Origin: Parastagonospora avenae f. sp. tritici 18332-5
Lineage: Eukaryota; Ascomycota; Dothideomycetes; Pleosporales; Phaeosphaeriaceae
DNA: 64,000 nucleotides
Assembly (NCBI GenBank): GCA_022559985.1
Contig: JAFJTR010000010.1
Location: 62,001-126,000 of the forward strand
Direction of reading: 5' to 3'
The notes beneath the pieces are model-generated. The model was not told the origin of the DNA. It ran no database searches and saw only the letters and a program-made list of their open reading frames with translations. Below, in pieces: positions 10,362 to 20,735 of the stretch (position 1 is the first letter of the stretch; the number at the start of each line of letters is the position of its first letter). The translations under genes were made by a program, and so were the position numbers.

Positions 10362-13148
10362 TCAATCCCCAGGGGTCATCATGTTGTACAGCTCTCCATC
10401 AGCGGACCTCCATGTCCAAAAGAAAGCGTTCAATCCTTTTTGAACCCTCCATTGGGTCGCTTCCGTACTGAGTTCTTTCAATCGCAGCAACACTTGTAAC
10501 GGCCACCCCGGATTCGACGTCACTGCTTCGATTAATTCCTCCGATACGTCGATCTTCTGATGCGTTTCCGTGTTCAACAGCGTCCACATAGGATTTCCCA
10601 TTACACTTCTATTTCTCGCTGCAGCGATGAGAACTTTCGGTGTGGCTATGCCATCTGGGAATTCGACTTGAGTCTTTTGGACGTCCGAGAGCCAGCCTTT
10701 GCCTAGGAGCATTTCCATCAGTGCGGCTCCCGATACATGATTGCCAGCTGCGGCCACAAGAATGGCTTCGGTGATGTAAATGGACGTCTGTCGAGTCTTG
10801 TGATCTTCGATCAAGACGCGCATCGATGTGGTTGCCTGTAAGGTATTGTTTGCAACAGCTAACCATAACGCTTCGGTGGTCCCACGGTCCTGGGTCCTGT
10901 GATCGAGAAGGCAGCTTAGAACCTCGTGGCTGTTAAGTGAACCGCGGAATGCTGCTATAGTGACCTCATCGCTGAGTTTGCTCGGCATGCATTCGAGTAG
11001 GAGTTTCATGGTAGTTCCGGGACAGTGCCTGTTACCGAGTCCGGCTTTGATGACGTTTTCTGTAACTTTGGATGCGATAGTTTTGTTGGCAAGGAAGCCC
11101 CTCAACACTTTTACATGGAAGTGGGGATTGCTCACGGCTGCTATTAGTACAGCTTCGGTTATGAAGTTCTCGACCTGTCCCCCAGCAAAATCGAGAAGAT
11201 GAGCAAGCATTTGGATGTTATCTGCATCGGTGTCCTCTGCCGCTGTCTTGAACGAGTCTGCAGTAAGCAGGCTACCTTTACTTGCACCAGTAAGCAGGAT
11301 GCTCAATACCGTCAAGCCCGTCTGTGTAAGCCTTCCGTCTGCCGCGGTGACTACGATGGGGGTTACATTGGCCGAGTTACAGCGGAGCATAAAAGCGACC
11401 ACTTCTTCATTTTGCCATTGTATAGTCGAAATCAGCACAGCTTCTGTGATTGATAGATCGTGGCCCTTGTGCTGGAGCAGCTTGATAATAACGCCTCCGG
11501 GGAAACGTTGTACTACCTCAATCAGCTCTGCTTCAGTGATATCTTTTGCTTCAGATGGCGTTTTTGTGCCAACTGGGGTTGGTAAATCATCCATCTCTTT
11601 TTGCTCTTGTGTTGCACTTTTGGCCGTAATCAACCACGCGATCATTTCCAGAGCCCGATCATCTTCCGCAGAGTCTGCGAGAATAAGAGCAGCGGTCCAT
11701 GAGATCTCTATTTCCGCCAATTCGTCTGGCCATTCTTCCGTTAATTCGTCTGCAAGTGGTACCCAATTCCACACCAGGCGCAAATTGCGCGGAAACATGC
11801 CGCTATACGTGCTGACTGGAGGTCTCATAGCCAGCACAACCACATCGAAAAGTTTTTCATTTCGTCGAATGATCATTGGCTTTGTTGATTCTTCGAGGAG
11901 ATAGATTATATCACCGGAGCGCACATCATTCACCGTTGCTTCGAGTGTCCATTCTGTCCAAGACTCTTGGTAGTTTTCGTATTGGTCCAGCGAATCGTTG
12001 AACTTGACTTGCAGCCTTTGCCTGCCATCCATATATCGCAAAATTTCATGAACACTGCCGATGACGCCGCCTAGGCCGGAAATCTCCGCTTTGTCGTTGT
12101 TCGGCCAAGTCTGGATGTGAATTTTCGCACCACAAAGGGAATAGAGGAGGCGCCGAAACAATTCATCCCATGGAACACTGTAGTCTGGTAGTAATCTGGC
12201 CTTACCGATGTCATCAGTTGCCATGCCAAGCAAGGCAAATACTCTATCGTGACGATGCGTAGCATTGAGATTGTGGTACATGCTCATGAGTTCTCCAAGC
12301 GAGCAAATGTTTAACGCACTCTGATCCAGGACACTCAATGTGAACCTGGGCCGAAATATTGCCCCTCTTATTAGATTGATTACTGGCCGGATCTGGGCGT
12401 AGCGTTGCGTGTGTTGACCCACTGACCTGCTTTGCTCTAAGCCAAGGCAGAACGCATGGCCATCGATTTCGGTCGGACCACAGGCGACTAAGACGTGTCT
12501 AGCAGCTGCGACCTCTTGTAGAACCTATGTAGATGGTCAAGGACTCTGTATTGATTTGTACATTGCTCGTTGCTTTACCCAAATCCGCTGGAACCACTCG
12601 CGCCGGAGCAATGAAGTGATTGCCTTGCCAATATTCGGCAAATTCTTATTAGAAGTTTCGTCTTGGTCGTTCCCATAATCAGAGATGTATCGAAGCTGAG
12701 ACCCAGCAGCGCGTATTTCCTCGAGGGCCATGATGCTGCTCTCAGCTTCTTCTCCGAGCCAAACGATTGTGCACTTAGCATGACCATAGATCATGGCCAT
12801 GGATCGAATCTGATATTCTTTCTCCGCCTCATCCCTCTGGTTGATACACACAGCATCTACCCATAGGATGCGAGGGAATTCAGGGTCTCGGAAACGCAGA
12901 AGTGCAGCGTGCAGATTCGGTGTAATGTCAAGCTCTTCATCGCCTATGAAAATTGATCGAGTAGTATTTAGGCCGCCCCATACATAGGATAAAGCTTCAT
13001 ACGAATGGTGGGATCTTTGTGAATCCTGAAGACTGTATTCCAGAAGCTCGGCTCGAATCTCAGCCTTGTCGAATTGGTACGGCAGAAGGCGGAGCAAACG
13101 GATGCTACGAGGCCCCTTACTCAAAGGACTGTAACGATATTTTCGCAT
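10362..13148 (-). CDS. Intact HET-domain protein with long C-terminal repeat array
   Basis: Two exons, 13148-12579 and 12524-10362, joined by a 54-bp phase-0 intron (donor GTAAAG, acceptor ACATAG), give 910 residues. The join recreates the HET motif RIW-VLQE. The HET domain fills about residues 16-200, with YEALSYVWG at 50-58 and WVDAVCINQ at 96-104. The C-terminal half is a run of about nine or ten degenerate 25-30 residue units. Each opens like ITEAVLIAA or VTEELIEA and ends in a leucine-rich helix such as VLRGFL or LMEMLL. These resemble the short ITEEVV-type repeats found in fungal HET and NLR proteins (I recall a DUF7104-like family). HET domains act in allorecognition cell death, and the repeats could sense a partner. 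Of the three HET loci here, this is the only one with an uninterrupted frame. Confidence 0.87.
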
Positions 13149-13815
13149 TCCGAACTGTTTGATACGTATGCAATTCGATAGCTCGAAATTGGTGGAGATG
13201 TTGGTGGTAGCCAGGTGTTAGTGTGGAGCTAAGGATACCAGTACCGGTAGTCGGCAGCCCCACTTGAAGCAGTTCGGCTGACAGCGAACGTACAGATGGT
13301 ATGCGGAAGGTCGGTCAATCAGCTAAGATTTTACTGTCGGTTTTCAAGGCTACTTAGATCGTTCTCATAGGCATTCGGACTTTTCATGCGCATTTTTTCT
13401 CGCATTCTATTCGCCTAAGCAGTGCAGCGTTCCAATGTTCCATCTGAATCTACGCGAGACCACCGAAGTCATGGCATCACTACAAAGAAGAAAATAGTCG
13501 GAAAGAAATATGGGGCAAAAGGGCATGACATGAAGACTGAGAGTTGTATGAATAAATACCGGTCATGTTAGTGAGATCATCCCGGAGTTCTGAATAAATA
13601 CGGCTAGAAGTAGGCGTGGAATCAGGCGGTGGTACTTATACCTGCTAATCACTTTTCATATGATAAAAGGGTTGTAGTTTGAGCAAGTGGTTATTCCCAA
13701 TGCGAAAAAGTTTAAATGTTCGTGCGCGAGTTCAAATATCGATGTGAAGGCTATCTTAACGCCCGAATATTGCAGACCTTCTCAAAATTTGACGAATCGA
13801 TGCATGCAGGCCTAA
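13149..13815. other. Intergenic region
   Basis: AT-rich region between the start of the HET gene and the end of the dehydrogenase gene, both on the minus strand. It should hold the HET promoter. The ten-base word GAATAAATAC occurs twice about 40 bp apart near 13550 and 13592. No gene is seen. Confidence 0.5.
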
Positions 13816-14731
13816 TCATGAACTATAAGAGCCCTCGACCCACCCGTCATCATGATACCACGCCGCTTTTGTAACATACCTACTCTCATCCCCAAGCAAG
13901 AAAGCAATCGACGCCGCAATCTCCCACGGCTCGGCCATATCGCGATTGAGAATAGCCGGTATCTTATCTTGCGTGAAAGAAAACTCCCCCATCGCGGAGT
14001 TGAATGGCTTCTGCATCATGTCCGTCTTGATTGCGCCCCTAATCATACAGTTAACTTCAATCAAAATAGTAAGTTGCGAAGCAATTTACGGACAAAGCAC
14101 ATTCACGCGGATATTTCTAAAAGCGCCTTCGAACGCAGCGACTTTCGTCAAGCCGATCACTGCGTGCTTTGCGGCGACGTATGCTGAGACACCTATAGAT
14201 CTGTAGTTGCTGGTGACGCTTCCGACGTTGATGATGGATCCGCCATCTTTGATGACTTTCATTTCTTCTTTCAGGCAGTTGAAAGTGCCTACTACGTTGA
14301 TATTGAGCAGATTAGCGAAGTAGTCAGGATCCAGGTCTGTGATGGTGAAGATTTCTCGCTGTTCGACTGCTGTGTTATCTCTATTAGAGAAGGATAGTGA
14401 AACAGGTTGGCTTCAAATCACCTGCAACGTTCGCACATCCATCCAAGTTCCCGAACTTTGCGACCGTCTGCTCCATCCATAAATTCACGGTCTCGAGCTT
14501 GCTGATATCGACTACACAAGTCCAGTAGCGGTTTTTCGCCTCGGGGAACTCTTGGTCGATTTCCGCAGCAGCTTTGGTCAGGTTTTGTGACGAGGTCGCG
14601 CACATAGATACGCCTGCACCTCGAGCCAGCAGATACTTCGTGAGTGCAAGGCCGGTACCACGGCTGGCGCCAGTGACTGTTGTAACCTTCCCTGCGAGAG
14701 GCTGCGGGTTGACCGCATATGGACTTGCCAT
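13816..14731 (-). CDS. Short-chain dehydrogenase/reductase (classical SDR)
   Basis: Three exons (14731-14422, 14378-14090, 14038-13816), with introns of 43 and 51 bp, encode 273 residues, the normal length of a classical SDR. The cofactor-binding loop is TGASRGTG at residues 20-27. The NNAG-equivalent motif reads NVAD near 101-104. The structural Asn lies in NINVVG at about residue 131. The catalytic Ser/Tyr/Lys are in GSVTS and Y170-VAA-K174. The conserved PGAIKT follows the active site, formed across the second splice junction. The first intron acceptor is the AGAG at 14379, chosen because it alone keeps the frame. The enzyme should be a soluble NAD(P)-dependent oxidoreductase. The substrate cannot be told, and no pathway genes lie next to it. 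Confidence 0.88.
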
Positions 14732-15250
14732 ATTGGAAGAGATAGAGTGAGAGAATTGGATTTCCTTAGGAAAATTTGGCTACGTGTTCAAAAGTTGAAC
14801 TGGAGAATGTTCTCAAAGATAGCCATACAAGTATACCTAGTGTTCGCATCTTCACATACGTGCATCTGCCCCTACGTCGAGCTGCCAGTGCGGAAGTAAG
14901 GGTTACTAGCGTCATGCAGCCGTGCATAGCCAAGGCATATATTCGCTCAACATCACTCCAAAGAATGCGGCCCGGGTATTTACAGCTGGCGGCGTATTTA
15001 TGCGGTCCTCGGAGAGCAAGAACTCGTCGAGGAAGTCTGTAGAACAATATGGAGAGCGCTTGCCTTATGCGATATTGTGGCTCAAAGCAGAAATGCTTGT
15101 CGAATGAAGCGCGAATTGCGAGTTGACTATGCAACGCATTTCGACGTCCTCACCACATAGAGCTCTGATCCATTTGTGCTGGGGCTATTTAGTTTCGTGT
15201 CGTGTTTAAAGAAGTAGAGGAAGCAATGCACTCAGTTGCAGGTCCTCCCA
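14732..15250. other. Intergenic region between SDR and hydrolase genes
   Basis: 519 bp upstream of the dehydrogenase and downstream of the LDAH-like gene, both minus strand. Presumably the SDR promoter and the LDAH-like 3' UTR. No gene is seen. Confidence 0.5.
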
Positions 15251-16420
15251 TCAATGACGCTTCTTCTTCGTGTCACGATCAATGAACTCCTCCATCATTC
15301 TAGTCACCTTCTCGGCGACTAGGTCGCTATGCTCTGCACACCGTTAGCAAACTCTCAACCATCTCATGATAGTAATATTACCAATGTTCTCATTGAACCC
15401 ATGCCCAATCCCATTCCCATCAACAATCATCTCTGGCTTCCACGGACACTCCTCCGTCCTTCCTCTCGAAGCAATCATCGTATCCCTAGCAGGACTTGAT
15501 ACCCATCCATCCTACACACATCAGTCCTCAAACCATGTATTAGAAAGCGGTCAAAATTTACCTTCTCAGCGAAATACAACTTCAGCGGTACAGCCTCATT
15601 CTCAGCCGAGCCCCATACCTTCTCTGTCCACTTATCTTCCTTTATTTCGCGACCTGAATCTCTCAGCAAATGCATCGTCTGCCTCACCGCATGCGGTCCC
15701 TTGACAAACTCCGCAAACCCCTGCGCAACATGCGGCGCGTTTCCCAGTTTCCGCGCGACCCAGTAGATCGCTGATAAAGGAAGCGTGAACATCAATGCCT
15801 TCACAAGCGTACCCAATATGGCTGGAAATGCTGGGATGCGGAAGAAATACTGTAGCTTAGTGAGTATGAAGTGATTTTGAAGTGATGGAAGGGAAGGGAT
15901 GTACATCAGCTACTCCCTCATTCTCCGCATCTGCCATAGCAACTATCGTCGGACAAAGCAATACCACCCCGATGATGTCGACATGAGCTAGCGCGTTGTG
16001 CTCGTCTTTGTACCGGCGCAGAATCTCAAGCGCCATGTACGTGCCAATCGAATGCGCGACTAGAATCAGCTTGGGCCGTGCAGCACTTCTAACATGCGTC
16101 TTGATCGCGCTATCAATCAACTGCTCGGCATACCCGATCTGATCTTTGAGGGAAGCTGGTAACTTGACTCCTGAGATATGGCCAGGCGACATTCTGAAGC
16201 CGGGGGGCGTGTATCCGCCAACGTGAGCGGACATGAGGCGAGGAGCCAGTGCGGCATTGAGTGATGTGAATAGAGTTGAGAGAAAAGACTGGTAGTATGT
16301 CATAATGCATGGGTTTCCGGGGAGCATGTACACTACATATTCGCCAGTGCTGTTTGGTGCGAGTGGTGGTGAGTGCCAGATGTCTTGGGAGGAAGGATTG
16401 ATGGGTAGTTGGGTTTTCAT
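15251..16420 (-). CDS. Lipid-droplet-associated hydrolase (LDAH family) serine hydrolase
   Basis: Four exons (16420-15914, 15855-15562, 15511-15382, 15333-15251) encode about 337 residues. The first intron is tentative: donor GTAGCT, with two possible acceptors six bases apart. An alpha/beta-hydrolase with the LDAH family hallmarks: an early GNPx-YYxxF motif (here GNPCIMTYYQSF, Cys where Gly is usual), a nucleophile elbow AHSIGTYMAL, the LLCPTIV motif after it, and a late GIGHGF likely carrying the catalytic His. Family members sit on lipid droplets or the ER and act on neutral lipids or sterol esters, though activity is debated. An alternative upstream first exon (ATG at 16623, donor GTAAGT near 16498) could replace the first dozen residues. 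I prefer the simpler start. Confidence 0.82.
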
Positions 16421-16851
16421 GGCGTCGAGAGTACGTGTGCGAGGTCAGGAAGGTCATTTCACGCTCGGGATTAGTGGCATTGCGATTTTATATACTTACA
16501 TTTGTGGTGTATGCTTGCCTGACACGGAGGGTTGATAGGCCGGCGGCGGTCGGAAGTGAAGAGAGAGGATGCGCCGATTAACGCTAGGCCCTTTTCGTAC
16601 AGCTTCACCTCGTCAAACTCCATGATCTTGGAGGAATATCGCAATTTGCAAGATTTTCTAGACCTTTTGGATTCTCGATAGATTGTGCTCAAGCGACTCC
16701 GAGTCGTGGAAAGTGGTGTGACTGACGAAGAAAAAGGAGCAAGAGTTAGGAAAGAAAAGAACTGCGGTAACCATTGATATTATATAGATGGTCACCAGGT
16801 TCTCATGCTAGAACTTGAGCCTCTTGCATGATCACACCTTGTACAGGCCGA
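16421..16851. other. Short intergenic region upstream of the LDAH-like gene
   Basis: About 430 bp between LAS1 (ends 16852) and the LDAH-like start. It contains a 42-codon open stretch (ATG 16623 downwards) ending in a perfect GTAAGT donor. This could be an alternative first exon of the hydrolase gene or a 5' UTR piece. Confidence 0.4.
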
Positions 16852-18413
16852 CTACTCATCGTCCTCATACCCCTCCGGTAACCAGCCAACCGGCCTAGCC
16901 TTCCACATCCCCACGACCTTCGTCGGGCCCTTGATCTTTTCCTTCGGGTTTCCCTGCCTCACCGGTACCGCTTGCTCAATCCCGTCAACATCGACATCCG
17001 TCTCCTCTCCACTAGCCTCATTTCGCGCAGCCTCCAGGATAGCGGTCCAAGACTCTTTATTCGGCACGTCTTCGTCCTTCAAGAGCGCCTCAGCGATTCG
17101 AAGGTTCCAATACGTTGGTTCTGAGAAGCATGTGGTGAGTGTGTCCTCGATGGAGTTTGAGGAGAGGTGCTGCTGCCATGCTTCGGAGCTCAAGATATGA
17201 AGGGCCCAATCGTGCATGCCTTCTCGCACTGGGTCCATGTCGGTGCTGATCATGGCGGACAAGGGCTTATTCACAGCTGCGGTGAAATGTGTAAGGAGTG
17301 CAGAGGTCGGAACAATGCCGGACTGGCAGAATGCAAGAAGTAGCGGATCCCATATGAGGAATGCGCCAGACATGCTTGAGCTGAGTTTCTTGTCCGTGGG
17401 CAGTATCATTTTCTCTTCCACCAGCAAGCGAAGCAGGATGTTCTGTATCCGAATCGACGGGAGTGAAGTGCTACTTGGCGCATATCGCAGGGTGTATGAT
17501 GATAGAGCATTCTCGGCAGCCTTCGATTCCTTCTTTCTTGTCTTGATCTCGTTCTTCCTCTCCTTTACGTATGTTTTCAAGATAGTCTGGAGCTTCTCTT
17601 TGACAGCCTCTATGCTTTCGATCTCATCATCAGCCTCCGCAGTCTTGGCCACGCCAAAGGCATAGTCGAGTTGGCTCCAATACCATTCCCACAACCAGAC
17701 TAGCGAATCTTGTGCTGCACGCTTGAGCTCAGCGAGAGACGGTAGATGGCGGTGAACAATGCGGTGCCTGATCTCGAGCAACGGGTAAGGCAGTTGCAGC
17801 GACTTGCCCGGCGGAAACCATGCTGGCTTGTCGCGGATGAGATCGATTTGGGTGTCTGCTAAGCCTGTGATGAATCTAAACCTATATTAGAAACTGCAAC
17901 TTGATATTGGGGACATCAAGAAGGATGTATGCCAAGGAAGAACTGTAATCAATGTGTCGCACCGAGGCGGAAGCATGTGAAGAGACACATGCTATGCGGA
18001 TGGCAGTCTTGTGACGACGAGACAGTGTGACAGTAAGAAAGTATGCAATGATCCTACCTCGAAACTGCGGTGGCGTACAGCAACCGCAAAGGGTTATGCT
18101 TCAACTCGTTCCTCTGATCTTGTAGTAGCACATCGACGATATCAGCTGTCGAGTCAAGCAACAGTGGGAGACCATCCGGCTTCCGTGACCGCCATGCGAA
18201 TACCTACGATGCATGCTATCAGCATGGTTCACCTCCTCCTGCTTGGGCATGCACGATCGTCGCGCACGACGCACCAAGTCGAGCTCAGCTTACCTTGTTC
18301 ACTGCTCTCTCCTTCTTGATTGAGTCAGTCCCGTACAGATCGTGCCGCACCTGAAGCAGCTCCTTGCTGTCACGCCACGGCGTTACGACAAACTGCATTT
18401 TTGGCGGCTCCAT
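16852..18413 (-). CDS. LAS1: LAS1 pre-rRNA processing endoribonuclease
   Basis: Three exons (18413-18294, 18203-18058, 17875-16852) with introns of 90 and 182 bp encode 429 residues. The N-terminal VVTPWRD and the block RNELKHNPLRLLYATAV are typical of Las1. The HEPN nuclease signature RHxxxH is present as R125-H126-RIV-H130, at the junction to exon 3. It is followed by the WLWEWYWSQLDYAF patch. The last third is less conserved and acidic, with a GWLPEGYE ending. Las1 with Grc3 cleaves ITS2 during 60S ribosome maturation in the nucleolus. For the second intron, acceptor GTTTAG is chosen over the upstream ATATAG because it yields the family motif SRFITGL. The other would add two residues. ATG 18398 is an alternative start. 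Confidence 0.9.
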
Positions 18414-19718
18414 GGCTAGGCAGAACCTCGCACTCGCGTGCTTGCAAATAACGCAAATAGACGCGTGGAGATGTGATGCAGTGCCTGTGCGTCGCGATTG
18501 GCTAGGAGCTTTGTTGCGGGTCTGGCCAGATTGTGAACGGCAGAGCGCACGTGATGTGCCGCAAATTTGCTCATCCACATCGTGTTATCGATACGCGCTG
18601 GTCATCCACGAATCAGTGACGTCTAGCTCCATATCGAAATCCCTGTATTCTGGAAACTTTCCCGCCCACAATTCTAACGCGCACTCTAATTTCGTAGTCC
18701 CCGTAACTGCGTGGCCGCCTCGGTTGCGCAAGGTTTGCCTGGGCGTGCACTAGACGAGCAGCCTAAAAGGGTATGTGCAGCGAGTCGTCGCCGAGCTTGA
18801 GCGATGGGCCGACAAAAGTTGATGCACAAGCACTTTACTGGTCGCTGGTCGGGAAGTGAGCAGATCGGTCGGATTTAAGGCCGCCAGCACATCGGTGAGC
18901 ACAAAGGCTGCTTGAATGAAACTGTGTGAGGCTATCGGGCCTTCGCTAAGTGCCGACGTCCCTGTAACCGGCATGCTTGTTGGCGTAATAAGCAGATCTC
19001 AGCACACCTGTTGCACTGGTGTTTCGCAAACGGTGACATGCCCGATGAGCTGACGAGCTGCGGGGACATGACGCCGATGGGGATGACCTTTGTCTGGCGG
19101 TACGGTGCGCTACGGCATGCGCCGAGATGGAACCAAGCGAAACGAGAGTGCGATGGCGGACGGCAAAGTTCAAAGGCTTGAAGGACTTATGTTTGTTGAA
19201 GACAGCTGCAGAAGTGGTGTTGGCGTTGGGTGCTACGGCAGTTGTGGTGCATCGACTACGACTCGGCAGGGAGCCCCCTTGTCTCGCTGTAAGAATCCTG
19301 TTCTGGAAGACGTAGCCACGATGCGACATCCTGCTGATCCGAGTGACCATGTAAATCTGATGAAAGCACTGTAACCTCGGTCAGATTGAAAGTTAACCAT
19401 CACCCGGTTCGTACAATCGTGTCAGCAATGGTATTGTCGCATCACATGGGCAGGGGTGATATGGTTTGAAAGAGGTGCATTAGATATTTGACGTTTGTAT
19501 TGTTGCGACCGCACTCGTGGATCTCACTAGGTATGTTCTACATGTTAATCATCTGACCTCGATTCGAGCGATGCAGTGGCTCGGCGAGCTCGTTCGCCAA
19601 TGAAGGCTGGGGTATCCGTGTAATCTTTTCCTGCCATCCTAGGCGAAATCAAAACGCCCTGCTATGCAAAACAAAAACGAAACATGTCACAATTGTGAAC
19701 ATGTAGAAGCTTAATCAT
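18414..19718. other. 1.3 kb intergenic region
   Basis: Upstream of LAS1 and downstream of the acidic conserved protein, both minus strand. Open frames are short and unrecognisable. It should contain the LAS1 promoter. No repeat or RNA gene is seen. Confidence 0.5.
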
Positions 19719-20735
19719 TTACAACCATCCGTATCCCAGGCCATTATCCCGCAGTGGCATGATGGGCTGCTTTGATTGGTGGTACCACCATTCTTTGGTT
19801 GCCGTCTCGTCATCGTCGAAAAAGAAGCTCTGTCCATCCATGCTGCCGGGTGTCTGAGCCTTGACGTGAACAGGAAGTTGAAGTTGTTGATTGCAGCCAT
19901 TAACAGCGGGAAGGGGTGGTGAGGGCTCCTCGCTGGCTTCTGAGCTTGCATCGTCCGCAGCGTCCGCATCTTCTTCATCGTCCTCCTCACCCTCCTCAGG
20001 TGGTTGCCATGTCTCCTCGAGTTTCAAGCCTTTGCCTGTTGCTGGCTCCGTTTCCCAAGACATGGACGGCTCAGGAAGATCGTATAGGCCCAATGCCACA
20101 AGCTTCTCGCCACCATCGTCTTCCATCTGTTCGTCCTGGGTGATGGGGTGCTGGATAGGCAAAAAATCTGTTGACTCGTTGTGCGAAGCCATCATAGCTT
20201 GCTCCTGGTTTTTCTGTGCCCACTGCTGCAAGTACCAGGGCAATGGGTCAGAGGTTGGGGTGTTGACAATCGACTGTGGGTGAGACGATGTCTGGTATGG
20301 AGTGCTTTGCCAGCCACATGGCGTATAATTTGAATTCTGCTCAAACATGGAATTACGGGTGGAAAGAGAATAAAAGTCGGATCCTTGGGTAGACTCGCGT
20401 GGCGAGTTTGAATACCAATCTTGCTGGGGCTCGAAGTATGATGCGCACTGCTGTGCTTGGTATTGTGTTGAAGACGGGTGCCAGCTCATGGGTCGGCTTG
20501 GCTGTGGACGTTCCTCATATGCCTCCTCTGGTTCGACACCGAACATCATCCTGTAGTGGTCGTCCAAGGTTGCATATAGCTTCGCCTCAGTCGTTGTTCG
20601 TCGTCTCTCCATGGTTCGTGGGCTGCTATGGTGGCTTTTGGGCTTCTCCACACGTGAAGAGCGAGGCGTATGTTGACTACCAGAGCTTCGAGAGGCACGT
20701 CGAGGGAGATGTGTGGTGTGCATGTGTCCAGACAT
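19719..20735 (-). CDS. Conserved acidic Ser/Gln-rich fungal protein of unknown function
   Basis: A single-exon gene of 338 residues. The start is the ATG at 20735 (MSGHMHTTH), and the frame upstream contains no other ATG before a stop. The N-terminus is basic and Ser/Arg-rich up to TMERRRTTTEAKLYATLDDH. The central part is low-complexity with many Gln, Ser and Pro. A strongly acidic run (EEGEEDDEEDADAADD) precedes the C-terminus. Probable conserved islands are GKGLKLEETWQPPEE and the terminal GQSFFFDDDETATKEWW. No enzymatic domain, signal peptide or membrane segment is visible. The composition suggests an intrinsically disordered nuclear protein, but that is inference. The start is unusual in facing 7 kb without another gene. 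Confidence 0.72.
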   Translation of the reverse strand: MSGHMHTTHLPRRASRSSGSQHTPRSSRVEKPKSHHSSPRTMERRRTTTEAKLYATLDDHYRMMFGVEPEEAYEERPQPSRPMSWHPSSTQYQAQQCASYFEPQQDWYSNSPRESTQGSDFYSLSTRNSMFEQNSNYTPCGWQSTPYQTSSHPQSIVNTPTSDPLPWYLQQWAQKNQEQAMMASHNESTDFLPIQHPITQDEQMEDDGGEKLVALGLYDLPEPSMSWETEPATGKGLKLEETWQPPEEGEEDDEEDADAADDASSEASEEPSPPLPAVNGCNQQLQLPVHVKAQTPGSMDGQSFFFDDDETATKEWWYHQSKQPIMPLRDNGLGYGWL

